The notes below the pieces were generated by a model. The model worked only from the letters and a program-made list of their open reading frames with translations. It was not told where the DNA came from and did no database searches. The position numbers were made by a program, and so were the translations under genes. This document shows positions 30,446 through 33,829 of a stretch of 33,829 nt of DNA, piece after piece. Every line of letters starts with the position of its first letter. Position 1 is the stretch's first letter. Source of the DNA: Apophysomyces variabilis (Eukaryota; Mucoromycota; Mucoromycetes; Mucorales; Mucoraceae); assembly GCA_002749535.1 (NCBI GenBank), contig MZZL01000135.1:71927-105755 (forward strand), given 5' to 3'.

Positions 30446-32395
30446 GTCTGCTATAAGTCTTGACAATGAGTCAGCTGGATTCATTTTGCCCGGGTGGTGT
30501 TCGATCTTGAAATTATATTCCATCATTGCAGCGGCCCAATGTAACACTTTGGCAGAAGGATTTGCATTATTGAAAATGAACTTAAGTGCCACATGGTCTG
30601 TGCGCAAGATAAATTTTCGACTAGCTAAGTAATGGCGATAATGATGAGTCGCCTAGACAACACCTAGGGCTTCCAAATGGGTCACCACGTAATTACGCTC
30701 AGCGCCTCATAACGTCCTTGATGCATAACTGATAACCATTTCCTGGTCTGATTCCTCAGGTGGAAACTGAGAAAGGATGGCACCAAGACCTTTACTAGAT
30801 GCATCAATTGTCAGGACTTGTATACATTCCTGATCAGGAAATGCCAAAAGAGGCGGTTCTGTAAGAACCCCTTTTAAAATTTTGACAGTCACTTCGTGCT
30901 CTTTCGCCCATTTGAACTCTTCGTCCTTTTTGAGAAGTCTTGTCAAAGGAAGCACTATTGCCGCATAATCACTGATAAACCTATGGTAATACCCAGCTGT
31001 GCCTAAAAAAGAGCAGACCTCGTCAACATTCCTTGGAAATGGCATTCGCAGAACCTTGTCAATGTTATATTGACATGGCTGCAATCTATCTGCACCAACA
31101 ACGTGCTCAAGGTACTTGACTTGTCTGCGGGCAAATACACACTTTGCTCTTTTCAAGCGCAAATTTTCAGCTACACAAACTTGAAATACTAGACTGAAGT
31201 GTCATAGATGGTCTTTGTATGACTTTAAATAGATGATAACGTCATCTATAAATATGTAGACAAACTTCCCAATGTATGGGCCTAAGATTTTCATCATAAG
31301 CCATTGAAAGGTGGAAGGAGCCAAAGTTAATCCGAAGGGCATAATGGTAAATTTGTAAGTCCCATTCTTCGTCACAAACCCTGTACACTCAATAAATGAC
31401 TCCTCGATTGGAACTTGCCAAAAGCTGGATGCTGCATCCAATGTGGAAAACCAAGATGCGCCACCCAACGAGTCAAGCAATTCGTCAATGTGTGGCAAGG
31501 GATAGGCGTCTTTTACAGTGATTTGGTTTAATCGGTGATAATCAATCACCATCCTCAAAGAGCCATCCTGCTTACGCACAAAAAATACTGGGGAAGTCCA
31601 GATACCTTTGGAAGGCTGGATAAGCCCAAGGTCCAACATCTCATCAATTTCCTTCCAAAGATGTTCTTCTTCCTCCCACATGAGCTGATAAGGTCTTGAT
31701 CTAACTGGCTGATTAACGACCAAAGGGATGTTGTGCTCAATAGCACCGACCTGACCGAGACCAGACACCTCCACAAAGTAATGCTCATAATTCTTTACCA
31801 ATGCCTCGATCTCTGGTGGTATGGATTCTTTGTTGCCCTTCTCTCCTTCTGACATCGAAGCAATGTCATTGATATACTCTTGTAAACCATCTGAAGCCTC
31901 ACCAGTACGTTCATGGACATTCACTGTGAAAACAGACATAGGAGCATCCATACTGGGTAAGTTCTGTAGATCTGCAGGCTCACCTCTTAGCTCTACAAAC
32001 CCAGCACCTCATTTGATGGGAATGATGATGGTAGAGTCTCTGGGCTGTTGACGCATGTCATATGTGCAGAACCATGTCATTCCTAAGAGGCAAATATTGT
32101 TGCTAGGTCCATCCTGTATGCACATGTGTTCTGGACGTAGCTTTCCACAGACCCTAATAGGAACATTGATGGTAATGTCACAAGCCTCCTGCTCATGGTC
32201 GTCAAAACCAGACAAATATAAGCAATCGCCGTTTGGTACCAGATCTAGTTTCTCTGCCAAGGATTGACTAATGATGGAAACACTGGCGCCAGAATCGAAT
32301 ACAGCTTGCAATACAGTATTGCCAATAGTAACCAGCGCTTTTAGAGGCTTGCTTGTTTGCATTTGCTTATAGTCATAAGGATATATATAAACCAT
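30446..32395 (-). pseudogene. Gypsy pol: aspartic protease, reverse transcriptase, RNase H
   Basis: A single minus-strand frame. The protease (32395-32009) has the active-site triplet in AVFDSGASVSI and a later ICLLGMTW. The reverse transcriptase (31951-31202) has the RPYQLMWEEEEHLWKEID region, GIWTSPVFFVRKQDGSLRM, FSTLDAASSFWQ and the catalytic YIFIDDVIIY. RNase H (about 31000-30500) has VLTIDASSKGLGAILSQ, YASRTL and RTDHVALKFIFNN, closing with HHPGKMNPADSLSRL. In-frame stops occur at 32009, 31202, 30707, 30653 and 30443 (lowest base); no frameshift was needed. Together these would cut the polyprotein and copy the element RNA; this copy cannot. Confidence 0.88.
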
Positions 32396-32910
32396 ATCAT
32401 CACTTTGGTACCCTACTGAATCGCTATCATAGTCATCATCTGTACCAACAGTGCTCTTATCTGATACATCAAGCTAAGAATCATCGTCCGAATTACTGTA
32501 AGAATTGCTATGTAAGGATTCTGCTGTATAAACTTCATTGACCTTATTTGCAGATACTGCTTTTGGCTTAATCTTTCAACTATAAAGATATCTCAAGCTG
32601 TCTCAGATATCTGCATACGCCTTCTTATCAAGGGCAATCCAGTCTGCCAAGGTAAGACCGGAATTGACCTTGCTTAACTGCTGCCAGATATCTCACTTGG
32701 AAATATTTACCAGAATGCGTCAAGGTGGTTTACGGACACGTTTCAGTTTTCCATCTGGCTTTTCTTGTGATTGCTCAACCGTCATTGGTTGTAAAGCTGC
32801 CCCACTAGGACCAGCTATTGTCTTTGCCTGCCGTTTAGTCTCTGGCCCTGGAAGCGTCATCATTTCTGCTTGAGATTGTGTGCGTTTGGTGAAGATTTCT
32901 GCCCCTTGGA
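32396..32910 (-). pseudogene. Gypsy gag-pol linker / gag C-terminal region, cut by hAT-2
   Basis: Same frame as pol, upstream of the protease. It reads a basic, low-complexity stretch (EKPDGKLKRVRKPP), then RILVNISK, DIWQQLSKVNSGLTLADWIA and an acidic Ser/Asp-rich segment before the protease. Four or five in-frame stops interrupt it (for example 32720-32722). At 32910 it ends at the hAT-2 tip. No zinc knuckle was seen in the part present. Confidence 0.6.
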
Positions 32911-33829
32911 TAGGGATCGTCAAAAATCCGTAATCTGTTTATCCGATCCGATCTGTATCTGGTTTTAACAGATACGGATCATTATATTCTCATCCAGATG
33001 GGATCCAGATCAAAAAAGTGCAATCCGATCCAATCTGTTTAATCCGTTTATAAAAACATAGTGCTTTTTGCAAATGGCCTCATTCAACATGTACAAAGTT
33101 AGTTTAATAGTTAAACAACCTGACTAAAATAAAGATATATAGTATGCTTGCTTTGTTAAGTATGAACGTTTATTTGAAAGAGAAGTGCATAAAGTATTGT
33201 TCATTCCTTATCATTGAATGCAAGATTATGAAAACATAGCTCATTAGATGTCCAAATTAGCGAAAAGCTGATGCTGGTAAAAAGGATTGCAGATCGCAAT
33301 GAGCAAAAGAAAGGCAGTAATGTTAAAAAAAGAATAAGTATAGTTCTCCAGTACTTTGGCTTAAAGTGTTAAGATGTAGTTCGAGATAATGTTCTTTCTC
33401 AAATGGCGTTGACTTTGGGTAATGCCCATAAAAAGTTTGAATCTGCGAAATGGTTTTGAATGAAGGGAACAGTATGGCTATTATAAGATCTGGAATGCTG
33501 ATGTTGGTGCATAATGGGCAGAATGAAAAAGTGAGACGCGCGTGTCGTTATGAAACGTTGAATATGATCTTTTTTTTTCTTATTGAATATGGCCTTAATG
33601 CACTGCAACCAAATAAACACATCTGTCTTTTCACTGAAACTTTTTTTTAAGAAGATTAAAGTCTTTGTTCAACAGGATTGACCATCATGCCGCAGTAAGA
33701 ATGTTAAAGTAGAGTTTGATTCTGCTTATGAAGTACTTTGCAGGCTTATTAATGAAGTAACTGTCGCAGTAAAGAAGTGTGGATGACTAATAAAATAACT
33801 GTCGCAGCAAAAAAGACAGAGATTAAAAA
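32911..33829 (+). mobile_element. hAT-2: 5' end of a second hAT copy, running out of the window
   Basis: Starts with the tip TAGGGATCGTCAAAAAT directly after gypsy sequence. Over its 919 visible bases it is a near-identical reverse complement of 30136 down to about 29218 in hAT-1. A 66-codon open frame in it (33450-33650) differs by one residue from its hAT-1 counterpart. It is oriented opposite to hAT-1. The expected 8-base TSD would be CCCTTGGA (32903-32910), whose partner is outside the window. The transposase gene would lie further right. Confidence 0.92.

Larger units (their letters stand above)
11657..32910 (-). mobile_element. Ty3/gypsy LTR retrotransposon, interrupted three times
   Basis: Minus-strand order, right to left: gag tail, aspartic protease, reverse transcriptase, RNase H (32910-30446); integrase N-terminus and core (18397-17648); integrase C-terminus (12956-12345); polypurine tract and 3' LTR (about 12325-11657). 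It is broken by hAT-2 at 32911, by hAT-1 (18406-30136) and by the MULE (12966-17647). The PR-RT-RH-IN order is the Ty3/gypsy order. All coding blocks carry in-frame stops. The 5' LTR and most of gag lie beyond the window. Confidence 0.88.

Noticed and set aside
1..33829. A host (non-transposon) gene, tRNA or rRNA
   Set aside because: Every recognisable coding segment belongs to one of the transposable elements. No cloverleaf with A and B boxes or rRNA-like sequence was noticed by eye on either strand. A covariance-model scan would be needed to exclude a tRNA fully.

Overview
Eukaryotic DNA, most likely from a fungus. Every gene that can be read is split by short GT-AG (once GC-AG) introns of 40-118 nt, the sequence is AT-rich, and the transposase and LINE families resemble those I associate with Mucoromycota (early-diverging fungi). 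The lineage is an inference from family resemblance, not from a marker gene. I see no host gene, no tRNA or rRNA, no CRISPR array and no bacterial operon. The window is a graveyard of transposable elements nested inside one another, and most junctions can be resolved to the base from target-site duplications (TSDs).

Layout. 1-431: the right end of a CACTA-type DNA transposon (CACTA-0), sitting in an ORF1 fragment of a LINE (LINE-B, 432 to about 1110). About 1110-11656: LINE-A on the minus strand, with ORF2 at 4557-1129 and ORF1 at 11114-4557. LINE-A is split inside ORF1 by a complete CACTA element (CACTA-1, 4623-10265, TSD CAC). CACTA-1 carries a four-exon accessory gene (+) facing a four-exon Tnp2-type transposase gene (-). 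About 11657-32910: one minus-strand Ty3/gypsy LTR retrotransposon. It is broken by a Mutator-like element (MULE, 12966-17647, 9-bp TSD CTGGTTGAG), by an hAT element (hAT-1, 18406-30136, 8-bp TSD GTGTTAAC) and, at the right, by a second hAT copy (hAT-2, from 32911 beyond the window) in opposite orientation. hAT-1 is itself split by a third CACTA element (CACTA-2, 20319-27956, TSD ATT), which carries a divergent accessory gene and an eight-exon transposase gene.

Insertion order. LINE-A and gypsy are the oldest hosts. CACTA-1 went into LINE-A; MULE and hAT-1 went into gypsy; CACTA-2 then went into hAT-1. Collapsing the TSD at CACTA-1, MULE and CACTA-2 restores the reading frame of the interrupted gene each time, which strongly supports the boundaries. 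Nearly all coding regions are dead through in-frame stop codons, but I see almost no frameshifts, so decay has been mainly by base substitution.

Most interesting: the MULE gene appears to encode, after one splice, a single 868-residue protein. A GCM/WRKY-like zinc domain and a DDE transposase are joined by a Lys/Ser/Thr-rich linker to a C-terminal cysteine-peptidase domain resembling ubiquitin-specific proteases, with recognisable Cys, His and Asp boxes. Also notable are CACTA subterminal arrays built from tandem mini-palindromes that echo the transposon tip, two unrecognised accessory proteins, and a TAATG stop-start overlap between the LINE ORFs that is visible only once CACTA-1 is mentally removed.
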